Source of the DNA: JALOAT01 sp041677345
GTDB lineage: Bacteria > Pseudomonadota > Gammaproteobacteria > Thiohalomonadales > Thiohalomonadaceae
Reading direction: 5' to 3'
NCBI GenBank assembly: GCA_041677345.1
Contig: JBAYQE010000005.1
Coordinates: forward strand, 1 to 64,000
DNA: 64,000 nucleotides
The number at the start of each line of letters is the position of its first letter. The stretch's first letter is position 1. A program made the translations under genes and the position numbers. The notes beneath the pieces are model-generated. The model was not told the origin of the DNA. It was given only the letters and a program-made list of their open reading frames with translations, and ran no database searches. Of the stretch, positions 29,121 to 37,888 are shown in pieces.

Positions 29121-29744
29121 TTAGGGGCGTTCCTGGGCAATCGACGGTTGTCGGATTCTGTGGAAGAACACGCGAACCAGATCGGACCGTGTCACGATGC
29201 CAAGCACGTGACGCTGTGCATCGCAGACGACCACGCGTTTGATGCGGTTTTTCTTCATCAACTCGAGCACATCATGCAGGGTCTGCTCAGGTGCCGCAGT
29301 GACGATATCCGACACCATGACATCGGCTACGAGATCCTCGGGTGCCTGGATGTCGACCGCATGGGTGAACATCGCTTCCAGCGTCTGCCAGAGGCTGTGT
29401 GTGGGGTGATGACTTGGTACACCCAACGCGCGCAGGAAGTCGGCCTCGGTGATGATGCCTACGAGTTTGTCCTGGTGATCGACCACGGGCAGACCGCTGA
29501 TCCTTCCAACGATGAGACGGTGTGCCGCCTCTGCAAGTGACGTATCGGCGTGCACCGTCTCGACCGGATGTGTCATCAGGTCACTGACCCGGATACTCCC
29601 GGTGGTGCGCAGATATGCGTGTCTTTCGGCCTTGCTGTTGATTTCCATGAGATCGTCCACCGTGATATCCAGGAATGTGTGCATGTCGCGCAGTGCGGCG
29701 ATGAAGTCTTCACGCACCAGGTTTCTACATTTGAATCGGCGCAT
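29121..29744 (-). CDS. CBS-domain pair protein
   Basis: This 207-residue soluble protein has two CBS domains. The first covers about 52-115 (VSDLMTHPVETVHADTSLAEAAHRLI ... GLPVVDHQDKLVGIITEADFL). The second covers about 140-200 (VADVMVSDIVTAAPEQTLHDVLELM ... RVVVCDAQRHVLGIVTRSDLV). CBS pairs bind adenosyl nucleotides and regulate partner proteins. It follows the HPP membrane-protein gene by 19 bases, with a GAGAGGAGG ribosome-binding site. In many bacteria an HPP domain and a CBS pair are fused in one protein, so the two products probably act together. The N-terminal 50 residues are not recognised. Confidence 0.9.
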   Translation of the reverse strand: MRRFKCRNLVREDFIAALRDMHTFLDITVDDLMEINSKAERHAYLRTTGSIRVSDLMTHPVETVHADTSLAEAAHRLIVGRISGLPVVDHQDKLVGIITEADFLRALGVPSHHPTHSLWQTLEAMFTHAVDIQAPEDLVADVMVSDIVTAAPEQTLHDVLELMKKNRIKRVVVCDAQRHVLGIVTRSDLVRVFFHRIRQPSIAQERP

Positions 29745-29763
29745 AGCCGCCTCCTCTCGACGA

Positions 29764-30723
29764 TCACGCCGCCGATGGCGTGAACGCTACCCGTTGCCAC
29801 GAGTTCTCGTTGAGAAAGACCTCGTATTTGGCCCAACGGGCGAACTCGTCTGACCCCATGCTGCCCCTGGCACGTCGTTCCGCACCCGCGACGACCTTGA
29901 ACTCCACCTGTACCGCGCCGGATCCTGTGGTGGGCTTCTTCGCCGTCACGTGGCGAATCTGCCATAGCGGACCATGGAGCCCATTGCTGTAACAGCATCC
30001 CGCCTGGATAGCCTCCGGGACCATGCCTGCCGTGTCTTTTTGAAGTTCGAGCAGATGATAAAGCTCCCGCAGATCACAGCCGGTGTGTTCTCCTGTACGG
30101 AAGCTCAAACTGCGTACCGCTGCCTCCAATTCACGACGGCTCAGCTTGTCCTCATCCCGGGTCACCGCCTCGGCCGAGGTCGTTCTGGCGCGTGGCGTGG
30201 CCAGCACCGCTGGATAGCGGCGCCAGGCGAAGAGCCCGTTGAACACAACCGCTATGGCGAGCAGGATGAAGGCATCGAGCAACACGGGCGTCACGACATA
30301 CTGAAAACCGAGGGCGCGCAGCGCCTCGCCGCCGACCACGGCCGTCAGTGCAGTGGCACCACCTGGCGGATGGATGCAGCGCAGGTAGTACATTGCGCCG
30401 ATGGAAAGCCCTACTGCAACAGACGCGGCCAGTACAAGGTCGGAAATCCACATGGCGCAGGCCACGCCGATCGCCGCGGATATGACGTGACCGCCGAGCA
30501 CCGGCCACGGTTGAGACATCGGTCCATGGGGTACCGCAAACATCAGGACTGCCGATGCGCCCACGGACGCCGCAATCCCCGCGGCCCCCGGAGTGTCGAC
30601 GAGCTGCGTGCTGATCCATATCACGCCGAAGACACCGCACAGGCCGCCGGCCAAGGAAAGCCACTTTTCCAGATGTCCTGTCTTGTTCGGCTCTATGCCG
30701 ATCAGGCTGGTCCAACTCGCCAT
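29764..30723 (-). CDS. HPP-family membrane protein with unusual soluble C-terminal extension
   Basis: This 319-residue protein has an N-terminal HPP domain (about 20-170) with four to five transmembrane helices. It contains the signature AMYYLRCIHPPGGATALTAVVGG, whose HPP gives the family its name. Some HPP proteins transport nitrite, but the substrate is generally unproven. A C-terminal soluble region of about 135 residues follows, starting near RTTSAEAVTRDEDKLSRRELE. It includes a helical segment (CDLRELYHLLELQKD) and a likely beta region. It is not a CBS pair; that module is the next gene. The ATG at 30723 is chosen over 30741 because AGGGGA lies just upstream. It is divergent from the LysR gene. 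Confidence 0.87.
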   Translation of the reverse strand: MASWTSLIGIEPNKTGHLEKWLSLAGGLCGVFGVIWISTQLVDTPGAAGIAASVGASAVLMFAVPHGPMSQPWPVLGGHVISAAIGVACAMWISDLVLAASVAVGLSIGAMYYLRCIHPPGGATALTAVVGGEALRALGFQYVVTPVLLDAFILLAIAVVFNGLFAWRRYPAVLATPRARTTSAEAVTRDEDKLSRRELEAAVRSLSFRTGEHTGCDLRELYHLLELQKDTAGMVPEAIQAGCCYSNGLHGPLWQIRHVTAKKPTTGSGAVQVEFKVVAGAERRARGSMGSDEFARWAKYEVFLNENSWQRVAFTPSAA

Positions 30724-30938
30724 GCGTTCCCCTATGGCCATTGAGCATTATTGGGGTGCCTTTGTGGCCCTGAAACCCGTTGCCGATCCGCAGAAATGTC
30801 ACTGTCTGTCGGGTTATTGCCGGGAGACGGTGAATGGAATGGGCGCTTCGGTTTCTTTGGATATTAGTAGATACTGGTGAAGCAAAAAAACGATAAAAAT
30901 TGGACGTTAGTATCGAAAACTTCGATAGGAAGACCGGC

Positions 30939-31796
30939 GTGGATACTGATCAAATCCGGACATTTCTGGCGGTGGCGGCCAATGGGAGTTTTCTCGAAGC
31001 CGCCAGCCGCCTGCATATCACGCAATCCACAGTCAGCGCGCGTATTCGCAATCTCGAGGCCTATCTGGGTGCAAAATTGTTCGTGCGGAACCGGGGCGGC
31101 GTCGTCTTGACGCTCGCCGGCCGGCGATTTCTGCGCCATGCCAAGTCCTTGATAATCACCATTGAACAGGCCCGCTATGATCTCGGTCTGCCGAGCCGTT
31201 TCAGTGGAAGCATCACGGTCGGGGCACGCATCGCCCTGTGCGAGGGATTCATTCCCCGCTGGACCGGCCTGATGCGCGAGATGGCGCCACATGTTTCACT
31301 GCGCAGTGAAATCGGTTTCGAGGAAGAATTGATGCGGCGCCTCATCAAGGGGACCTTGGATATCGGCTTGATGTACACGCCGCAGCACAGCCCTGGGTTG
31401 CAAGTGGAACACCTCTTCGATGAGACCCTGGTGCTGCTGAGTACAGACGCGGGAAGACCCTGGCCGGATGACAAGTACATCTATGTCGACTGGGGTCCCG
31501 AATTCTATGCGCAACACAACAGCAGTTTTCCGCAACTGGAACGCCCGGCACAGAGTGCCAATATCGGCTCACTCGGCGTAAAGCTCATTCTTGCAAATGG
31601 CGGTTCCTGTTTTCTTCCCATTCGCATGGCGGAGCCGTTGATAAAAAAGGGCGAACTGCACCGCGTGCCCAACAGCCCGGAGTTTAGGCTGCCCGCGTAC
31701 ATGGTGTTTCCGCGGGACTCCGAGTCGAACGCACTGCAACAAGCCCTGAGCGTGATGCGTTCGGTGGCCGCCATGGAACAGAACTTCGACGGCTGA
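30939..31796 (+). CDS. LysR family transcriptional regulator
   Basis: This 285-residue regulator has an N-terminal winged helix-turn-helix (DQIRTFLAVAANGSFLEAASRLHITQSTVSARIRNLEAYLGAKLF). An effector-binding LysR substrate domain follows, from about residue 90 (GSITVGARIALCEGFIP). The GTG start at 30939 is supported by AGGAAG at 30927-30932; a TTG at 30900 is an alternative. It lies back to back with the HPP-CBS pair, so autoregulation and control of that pair through the shared 215-base region is the usual expectation. An AT-rich tract lies at about 30880-30900, where a LysR operator could be. The inducer is unknown, and control of either hydrogenase is speculation. Confidence 0.92.
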   Translation: MDTDQIRTFLAVAANGSFLEAASRLHITQSTVSARIRNLEAYLGAKLFVRNRGGVVLTLAGRRFLRHAKSLIITIEQARYDLGLPSRFSGSITVGARIALCEGFIPRWTGLMREMAPHVSLRSEIGFEEELMRRLIKGTLDIGLMYTPQHSPGLQVEHLFDETLVLLSTDAGRPWPDDKYIYVDWGPEFYAQHNSSFPQLERPAQSANIGSLGVKLILANGGSCFLPIRMAEPLIKKGELHRVPNSPEFRLPAYMVFPRDSESNALQQALSVMRSVAAMEQNFDG

Positions 31797-31844
31797 CGGA
31801 TTAGGTGTACGGGGAAAGCCCCGTGATTGCCGCCTCGAGAAGGC

Positions 31845-32390
31845 TCATGCTTGCGTATCGCTGGGGTCCAGGTGCAACAGGGCACGGCGACTGAGCGGGC
31901 GCGCCAAGCGGTCGTCGAGCATGGGCCCGGATGCCGCAGCGGCATGGGTGGCAGCGGTGCCGGAGAGCGAGGGACCCGGGCCGAGCTGCTCGCGGTTGGC
32001 ACCGTCCATCAGGCACTGCATCACGGCGGTTGCCGTGGCCACCGCGGCGGCGTGGTCGACAAACTCGAACACCGGTGAGAACAGTGAACACATCTGGTGG
32101 AAGCCGACAACCGGTTCGTGCCCGACGATGAATTCATAACACCCTGACGCGAAGGCGTGCGTCGATTTTGCGCCCACCTTCAAAATACCCCAGTTCGCGT
32201 TGCCGGGCAGCAGCGTCAGGTTCATGAACCAGGGTGTGATGAGCACGCCCAGAACGCCCACCTGCCACGGCACGAAGCCCACACCCTCCACGTGCAAGGC
32301 CGGATTGAGGAACGGCAGGCCCTGCATGCGTGCCTGCTGTATGTGCACAAAGGCCTGTTCCAGGCGGTGCACCTGTGCGGCCAAGTTCAT
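31845..32390 (-). CDS. hupJ: [NiFe]-hydrogenase assembly chaperone HybE/HupJ
   Basis: This 181-residue last gene of the hup operon starts at the ATG at 32390. The HybE family pattern is visible: RMQGLPFLNPALHVEGVGFVPW, then VLGVLITPWFMNLTLLPG and GCYEFIVGHEPVVGFHQMCSLFSPVFEF, with MCSLFSP being diagnostic. HybE-type chaperones bind the twin-arginine signal-bearing small subunit and coordinate assembly before export. Its start overlaps the rubredoxin stop by four bases. It is convergent with the LysR gene. The C-terminal 50 residues are Ala-rich and poorly conserved in character. Confidence 0.93.
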   Translation of the reverse strand: MNLAAQVHRLEQAFVHIQQARMQGLPFLNPALHVEGVGFVPWQVGVLGVLITPWFMNLTLLPGNANWGILKVGAKSTHAFASGCYEFIVGHEPVVGFHQMCSLFSPVFEFVDHAAAVATATAVMQCLMDGANREQLGPGPSLSGTAATHAAAASGPMLDDRLARPLSRRALLHLDPSDTQA

Positions 32391-32584
32391 TGCCCCTCCG
32401 CGATCAGAAGGAAACACTCCTTGGCCGCGTCGCATTGCGGGCAGGTCCAGTGCGGCGGTAATGCGGAAAACGGGGTGCCCGGCGGGATCTGCCAGTACGC
32501 ATCGCCGGTGGCCGGGTCATAGACATGCCAGCAGATCCTGCATTCCCGGGGCGCCGTGTCGGAACCGTCATCCACGGCGGTCAT
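32387..32584 (-). CDS. hupI: hydrogenase-associated rubredoxin HupI
   Basis: This 65-residue rubredoxin has two iron-binding cysteine pairs, ECRICWHVYDP and WTCPQCDAAKECF. An acidic stretch and YWQIPPGTPFSALPPHW lie between them, as in HupI/HoxR proteins. It overlaps hupH by four bases at the start and hupJ by four at the end. HupI/HoxR rubredoxins support hydrogenase small-subunit cluster formation under oxygen in other bacteria, which fits the O2-tolerant enzyme encoded here. Confidence 0.94.
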   Translation of the reverse strand: MTAVDDGSDTAPRECRICWHVYDPATGDAYWQIPPGTPFSALPPHWTCPQCDAAKECFLLIAEGQ

Positions 32585-33423
32585 CGCAAGGACTCCAGTA
32601 TTTCGTCGAGGCGTAGTGCACTGTCCGCGATGTCTTCGGGTGCGGCGCAGGCCACGTTGGGTACACCTGTGATCTCGAGCGAGTCGAGGATGTTGCGATC
32701 TTGTGAATTGAAATAGCGCACCCACCACACGTGGCGTGTGCCGGTGCTGGTGATGCGGCAGTTACCATAGCCGCGCGAGAGGATGGTAACCAGACCCGGC
32801 GCCAGGCACTCAGCGAGCACTGTCATGTCTGCCTCGGAGCGAGGCATCAGGGTGAGATTGATGACATGGGGCGGCATCCCGGGTCGCCATGCGGCACAGT
32901 GTTCGTTGATTTCACTGATGAGTGCCGGTGCGCTTGCCACGCCCGCCGGCAGCTGCATCGGCCGCCGGATGCGCTCCCGGGCTCCGGCGAAGGCCTGTTG
33001 CGCCACGGGGCGGGGGATGGGGCCGACCTCAAGGCTGTCGCTCAGCAGGCGCCCCGCTGCATTCATTGTCTTTATTCGCCACACCCCGGCGAGCACCGAC
33101 TCCTGGATGTATGCCGGACGGTCGCCTCCCATGACGATGCTTACTTCACCCTCGCCGAGCACCTGATCGATCAAGGTGCGATCGGCCGGGCTGAGCAAGG
33201 TCAGATCCATGGCCTCGCGGGCGGCTGCCGCGGGCCAGGCCGCGAGCATGCCGCTGAGGCGGTATAAGGCTTCCTTGGCCTCAGTGAGCTCAGCCACCAC
33301 TGCGGGTTCGGGCAGTGCGGGCACCGCGTAGGTCTCCATGCCGGACGGAAGTTGCAACACGGCGAGTTCCGTGGTGTCGTGTCCAGTGGGCTGACTGCCG
33401 GGGCCGAAATGCTTCATGCTCAT
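32581..33423 (-). CDS. hupH: hydrogenase maturation protein HupH/HyaF
   Basis: This 280-residue protein belongs to the HupH/HyaF family. Landmarks are LLSPADRTLIDQVLGEGEVSI, QESVLAGVWRIKT, PHVINLTLMPRSEADM, LGPGLVTILSRGYGNCRIT-like sequence (here LAPGLVTILSRGYGNC) and HVWWVRYFNSQDRNILDSLEI. It assists iron-sulfur cluster formation in the O2-tolerant small subunit. It begins three bases after hupG and overlaps hupI by four. Typical length and conserved ends suggest it is intact. Confidence 0.94.
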   Translation of the reverse strand: MSMKHFGPGSQPTGHDTTELAVLQLPSGMETYAVPALPEPAVVAELTEAKEALYRLSGMLAAWPAAAAREAMDLTLLSPADRTLIDQVLGEGEVSIVMGGDRPAYIQESVLAGVWRIKTMNAAGRLLSDSLEVGPIPRPVAQQAFAGARERIRRPMQLPAGVASAPALISEINEHCAAWRPGMPPHVINLTLMPRSEADMTVLAECLAPGLVTILSRGYGNCRITSTGTRHVWWVRYFNSQDRNILDSLEITGVPNVACAAPEDIADSALRLDEILESLR

Positions 33424-33426
33424 GAG

Positions 33427-33858
33427 TTACTCCTGATGAGGGTGGACGGGCGCGGCGACGACGGCCACCGGAAAGGCCGCTGCGGACCGTGGCTCACGCA
33501 ACAGCAATGCATTGATCTCACCCAGGTAGTCCGCCCAGTCGCGCATGCGCGTGAGCGTCCCGAGCCAGCCGCCCGAGCGCAGGAACACCAGCGCGGGCCA
33601 TTCACTGAAGCCGAAGCGCTGCTGCAGTGCTGCCTGTGCCGCAGGTTCCACCAGTGCAGCTTCGAACCGGCCCATGAAGACGCGGGTGAGTTCAGGCAGG
33701 ACCATGGCCACATCGTTCGCCTCGGGGTGCTGTACGGGATCACCGCTGAAGAACAGCACCACGGTCTCGTGTGCCGCCAGGAAGGCATCCACAGTGTCCG
33801 TCGTGACCACCGGTAGTTGGTGAAATTGCTGGAGGCGGCGGATCTGGGGTGAGGCCAT
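33427..33858 (-). CDS. hupG: hydrogenase accessory thioredoxin-like protein HupG/HyaE
   Basis: This 143-residue thioredoxin-fold protein lacks a CxxC active site, typical of HyaE/HupG. Segments AHETVVLFFSGDPVQHPEANDVAMVLPEL and FSEWPALVFLRSGGWLGTLTRMRDWADYL match the family. HyaE/HoxO-type proteins bind the small-subunit precursor and act as Tat proofreading chaperones. The ATG at 33858 is chosen over an extension to 33930. The 159-base gap before hupD is the largest in the operon; the hupF gene that often sits there is missing. Confidence 0.92.
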   Translation of the reverse strand: MASPQIRRLQQFHQLPVVTTDTVDAFLAAHETVVLFFSGDPVQHPEANDVAMVLPELTRVFMGRFEAALVEPAAQAALQQRFGFSEWPALVFLRSGGWLGTLTRMRDWADYLGEINALLLREPRSAAAFPVAVVAAPVHPHQE

Positions 33859-34017
33859 GGGTCGATCTCCTTGCGTTTGCCGGTTGTAAGGGAAGAAAAC
33901 GTCCACTGTGTTTCTCGCACGGGATGGCATGGTCCGGGGTTCCGCTACTCCAGCCTGTGTGAAGATCTTCCGCTTGCGCTCTGCACTCGCGGCGCCGCGT
34001 TGGATTGCGAGTCGTGC

Positions 34018-34725
34018 TCAGGATGCATCCATTGCACGCCGGTCCAGGGCGATCGACAGGCTGCCTGCCTCCGCCGGGCGTGACCCCAGCCTGCAGCCAG
34101 ACGTGAACAGCACCCGCGCATCCCCCGTACGGCAGGCCTCGACCGGTCCGGGACGCCCGGCCTCGTAGCGCTCGACGTCGGCAATGGCGGCGGCCATGGC
34201 ATCGCTTTGTGCCGGTCGTTCGCGGCGTTGCCCGTTGATGCCGAAGCGGGACAACCAGGCGAGCACCAGCGCGATGGCCGGTTCGATCTGTGCCTTCACT
34301 GCCGGGCGCAGACTGCCGCCGTAGTCGTCCAGTTCCACCGGCTGCACGCCCACCAACAGCAGGTGCTGCGGATAGTCACCCAGCATGGCGGCACTGGCGA
34401 GCACCTCCTGGAAACCGGTCTGGTGCAGACTGATCTTCTTCGCACCCAGGTAACGCGGCACTTCGTCACCTTCCACATGGGTGAGCGTGCCGCCCGGCAG
34501 GCCATAGTCCACCGCATCGAACACCACCAGGATGTCCGCCTCGCGTACGTGGTGCACCAGATAGAGTCCCTGTGTACCGCCGTCCAGCAGGACCACGTTG
34601 GCGGGAAAGTGGTAATGGCGTGCCAGGTGTTCGACGGCGCGCACCCCAAAGCCTTCGTCGGCCCACAGCACGTTGCCGATGCCGAGCACGAGTACCCGCT
34701 GTTCGGCTGCTTCATGTGTTTTCAT
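34018..34725 (-). CDS. hupD: hydrogenase maturation endopeptidase HupD/HyaD
   Basis: This 235-residue HyaD-family protease cleaves the C-terminal tail of the large subunit after nickel insertion. Its three nickel-binding residues are placed as in the family: Glu in GNVLWADEGFGVRAVEH, Asp in VVFDAVDYGLPGG, and His in ISLHQTGFQEVL. The start at 34725 has a strong GGAAGGTG site; an ATG at 34761 is less likely. The final 60 residues extend beyond the usual core and are low in recognisable motifs. Its predicted target is HupL, encoded upstream in the operon. Confidence 0.93.
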   Translation of the reverse strand: MKTHEAAEQRVLVLGIGNVLWADEGFGVRAVEHLARHYHFPANVVLLDGGTQGLYLVHHVREADILVVFDAVDYGLPGGTLTHVEGDEVPRYLGAKKISLHQTGFQEVLASAAMLGDYPQHLLLVGVQPVELDDYGGSLRPAVKAQIEPAIALVLAWLSRFGINGQRRERPAQSDAMAAAIADVERYEAGRPGPVEACRTGDARVLFTSGCRLGSRPAEAGSLSIALDRRAMDAS

Positions 34726-34763
34726 AATCACCTTCCGGTGTCGGGTTGGCTTGGGGTACATGA

Positions 34764-35450
34764 CTAGTCAGGCCGGTCGTCCCTGAACATGCGCCAGCCG
34801 CTGATCATGGTGCTGATCAGGCTTTGTCGGGACATGATGTCCTCGCGGACGGCGGCGTAGACATGAATCATCACGAACACCACGATGATCCACATGCCCC
34901 AGTGGTGCCACAGCCGCACGTCCTGGCTCTGACCCACCAGAGGTATGAGCCAGCCAAATAACGTGTCCTGCCAGCTCCCGGTACCCTTCTGTTCTGCATA
35001 GAGGGCAAAGCCGGTCAACACCATGGCGATGCCGCCCACGGTGACGATGGCCACCATCACCAGGTGCGCCAACGGGTTGTGGCCGACGTACTTTTTGGGT
35101 TCTTTTTCGAGAAAGGCATACCAGCGGATCTCATGAGCCAGCTCGCTCCAGAACGTCTTCTGGAACACCGGCAACTGGAAAAGCTGGCGGGCGTGACGGT
35201 TGCCCACGAGCGCCCAATAAATGCGGCCGAGGAAGGCGATGGCGAACACGTAGGCCGCGGCGAAATGCGCAAAGCGCACGTAGCCCATCAGGAAATGTTC
35301 GCTGGCCTGACCCGGAAGCGTGGTCAAGGGGTTGGCGATCAGGTAGCCGCTGATTGCGAGTATCACGACCGCCAGTGCATTTATCCAGTGCCACAGGCGT
35401 ACCGGTGCTTCATAGACGTAGACCGCGGTTTGGCTCACTTGGCTGACCAT
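34764..35450 (-). CDS. hupC: hydrogenase b-type cytochrome HupC/HyaC
   Basis: This 228-residue membrane protein with four transmembrane helices anchors the hydrogenase and passes H2 electrons to quinone. Heme-ligand histidines appear in VRLWHWINALAVVILAISGY, VRFAHFAAAYVFAIAFLGR, VRLWHHWGMWIIVVFVMIHVYAAVREDI, the usual HyaC arrangement. The start at 35450 is supported by AGGGAG eight bases upstream; the ATG at 35468 is less likely. It sits between hupE and hupD in the operon. Confidence 0.95.
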   Translation of the reverse strand: MVSQVSQTAVYVYEAPVRLWHWINALAVVILAISGYLIANPLTTLPGQASEHFLMGYVRFAHFAAAYVFAIAFLGRIYWALVGNRHARQLFQLPVFQKTFWSELAHEIRWYAFLEKEPKKYVGHNPLAHLVMVAIVTVGGIAMVLTGFALYAEQKGTGSWQDTLFGWLIPLVGQSQDVRLWHHWGMWIIVVFVMIHVYAAVREDIMSRQSLISTMISGWRMFRDDRPD

Positions 35451-35495
35451 GGTGTTTCTCCCTGTCAAAGTGCGCCGTAAAGCGGCGCCGCCGCT

Positions 35496-36074
35496 TCACG
35501 CGCCAAGCATCAGTGATGTGCCGATGACGCCGCCGGCAAGACCGATGCCACGCAGTGCCCAGGCATGTCGCACGAGCATTCGCCCCAGCAACATGCCCAT
35601 GAGATGCAAGGCCACGGTAGCCGTGATGAAGCCGCCGAAGTACAGCGTCGCCTGGCTTGCCGGCATCTCCAGGCCGTGCGCGTTGCCGTGGAACAGTGCG
35701 AGCACCCCCACCAAGGGTGCCGCGATGCGCATGGGCAGGCGCAGGCCACCCAGCAGCAGCAGGCCGAGGAACAGCACCGAAAACGCGATGCCGGCCTCCA
35801 TCCAGGGCACACCCAGGCCGGCGGCACCGCACGCCGCCGCCACCGTCATGCACAGCACGAAGGCGCAGGGCACGAGGAGGGCTTTGTGCCCGTCGTTCAG
35901 GGCGGCCGCCCACACGCCCACCAGCAGCATGGCGACAAGGTGATCGATGCCACTGAACGGATGTGCCAGGCCGCTCAGCAGCCCGCCGTCATGCACGCCG
36001 CTGTGCGCCAGCGCGGCGCCTGGGACAAACAGCAGCCAGGCCGCGCCGATTCCTTGCAAGTGCTTGGGTTTCAT
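35496..36074 (-). CDS. hupE: HupE/UreJ family nickel permease
   Basis: This 192-residue membrane protein has about six hydrophobic segments and a possible signal sequence (AAWLLFVPGAALAHSG). The HupE motif HPFSGIDHLVAMLLVGVWAA (HPxxGxDHxxAMxxVGxWA) and a second histidine-rich segment FHGNAHGLEMP are present; these residues bind and pass nickel. It lies 14 bases after hupL and 45 before hupC. The start at 36074 follows the natural N terminus; a longer open frame overlaps hupL. Confidence 0.93.
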   Translation of the reverse strand: MKPKHLQGIGAAWLLFVPGAALAHSGVHDGGLLSGLAHPFSGIDHLVAMLLVGVWAAALNDGHKALLVPCAFVLCMTVAAACGAAGLGVPWMEAGIAFSVLFLGLLLLGGLRLPMRIAAPLVGVLALFHGNAHGLEMPASQATLYFGGFITATVALHLMGMLLGRMLVRHAWALRGIGLAGGVIGTSLMLGA

Positions 36075-36088
36075 CTCTGCTCTCCTTG

Positions 36089-37888
36089 TCAGCGCACCGT
36101 GACCCAGGCCAGCTCTTCGCCATCCGTACCCATCACATGGGTGGAGCAGGCGAGGCACGGATCGAAGCTGTGAATGGTGCGCAGGATCTCGACCGGTTCT
36201 TCCTTGCGCATGACCTTGGTGTTCATCAGGGCCGCTTCGAAGGGTCCGATGTTGCCCTGACGATCGCGCGGTGAGCCGTTCCAGGTGGTGGGCACCACGC
36301 ATTGGTAGTTCTCGATACGTTCATCCTTGATGCGTATCCAGTGCGCCAGTGCGCCGCGCGGGGCCTCGGTGAAGCCCACGCCTTTGGCCTGTCGCGGCCA
36401 AGTGGACGGTTCCCAGTTGTCTGCATTGGCGGTGGCCGTGTCGCCGGTCTTCACGTTGGTGATGAGCTTATCCATGAAGTAACGCATCTGGTCGCCCGAC
36501 CAGTCCGCCTCAAGCGCGCGTGCGGCAGTGCGTCCGAGGGTGGAGAACAGCGCCGTGATCGGCACATCGAGCGTCCGGAGCACATGGTTGATCTGCTCCG
36601 TGATGGCCTCGTGCCCTGTGGCGTAGCCGACCACGTAACGTGCCAGCGGGCCCACTTCCATGGCATGGCCGCGCCAGCGTGGCGCCTTGATCCAGGAATA
36701 CTTGGCATTCTCGTCGATCTGCTTGATGTGAGTGCGCGTACCCTTGGTGTCGGGGCCGAGCTCGAACTTCGGGCGGGTGACGCCATCCCACGGGTGCAGG
36801 CCGGTTTCCTCGTCGTCGTATTCATACCAGGAGTGGGGTACGAACTCCTGGATCTCCTCCGGGTTGCGCAGGTCGACCGGATACACCTCTTTCAGGTTGC
36901 CGTTGATGATGGCGCCATGCGGCATCATGAGGTTTCCAGCCGAGTAGTCGTTGGCGCGATCGGGGATGTCGCCGTAGGCCAGCACGTTCATTCCTGACAG
37001 GCCGCCACCATATAACCAGCCCTTGTAGAACTGGCCGATGGCGAGGATGTCGGGGATGTAGACGTTTTTCACGAACTCGCGCGTCTGGTCGATGATGCTC
37101 GAGAGCTGGTTCAGCGTGACCATATTGAGCGGTGCACCGGCGCTGCCGTCCTGATCCAGGTTGATGGCACAGGGTACGCCGCCCACCATCCAGTTGGGGT
37201 GCGGGTCCTTGCCGCCCAGCAGCGTGCGGATCTTCATGATCTCCTTCTGGAAGTCCAGGGCTTCCAGATAGTGAGTCACGGCCATGAGATCCGCCTCGGG
37301 TGGCAGCAGATAGGCGGGGTTGCTCCAATAGCCGTTCTTGAAGGGACCGAGCTGGCCACTCTCCACGAATTTCTTCAGTCGGTTCTGGATGTCGCGGAAA
37401 TAGCCGGGCGATGAACGTGGATGGCGCGGCGACACGCTCTGCTGCAGCGCAGACGTCTCCTTCGGATCGGCCTTTAGCGCGTTTACCGGATTCACCCAGT
37501 CGAGCGCATGCAGATGATAGAAATGCACCAAGTGATCATGCACCTGCAGGGTGAGCTGCATGATGTTACGGATGGAGTTGGCATTCTCGGGGATGTGAAT
37601 GCCGAGTGCGTCTTCCACCGTGCGTATCGAGGTGAGTGCGTGGGTGCCGGTACACACGCCGCAGATGCGCTGTGTGAAGGCCCAGGCATCGCGCGGATCG
37701 CGGCCCTTGAGGATCACTTCCAACCCGCGCCACATGGTGCCGGTGGATACGGCGTTGCGGATCATGTTGTCGTCGTCGATGTTTACTTCACAACGCATAT
37801 GCCCTTCGATGCGCGTGACCGGGTCGACCACCACCCGTTTGCCGCTGTTGTCCAGCGTGAATCCATTCGGTGTCTTCTGCGCGGCCAT
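36089..37888 (-). CDS. hupL: group 1d uptake [NiFe] hydrogenase large subunit HupL/HyaB
   Basis: This 599-residue catalytic subunit begins with VVVDPVTRIEGHMRCEV. It carries L1 RICGVCTGTHAL and L2 DPCLACSTH near the C terminus, so all four cysteines holding the NiFe(CN)2CO centre are present. After the terminal His a 15-residue tail (VMGTDGEELAWVTVR) remains; it is the substrate for HupD and must be removed for activity. The length is typical for membrane-bound uptake enzymes. Its start shares one base with the hupS stop (TAATG), implying coupled translation. The protein is carried to the periplasm by the Tat signal of HupS. Confidence 0.97.
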   Translation of the reverse strand: MAAQKTPNGFTLDNSGKRVVVDPVTRIEGHMRCEVNIDDDNMIRNAVSTGTMWRGLEVILKGRDPRDAWAFTQRICGVCTGTHALTSIRTVEDALGIHIPENANSIRNIMQLTLQVHDHLVHFYHLHALDWVNPVNALKADPKETSALQQSVSPRHPRSSPGYFRDIQNRLKKFVESGQLGPFKNGYWSNPAYLLPPEADLMAVTHYLEALDFQKEIMKIRTLLGGKDPHPNWMVGGVPCAINLDQDGSAGAPLNMVTLNQLSSIIDQTREFVKNVYIPDILAIGQFYKGWLYGGGLSGMNVLAYGDIPDRANDYSAGNLMMPHGAIINGNLKEVYPVDLRNPEEIQEFVPHSWYEYDDEETGLHPWDGVTRPKFELGPDTKGTRTHIKQIDENAKYSWIKAPRWRGHAMEVGPLARYVVGYATGHEAITEQINHVLRTLDVPITALFSTLGRTAARALEADWSGDQMRYFMDKLITNVKTGDTATANADNWEPSTWPRQAKGVGFTEAPRGALAHWIRIKDERIENYQCVVPTTWNGSPRDRQGNIGPFEAALMNTKVMRKEEPVEILRTIHSFDPCLACSTHVMGTDGEELAWVTVR

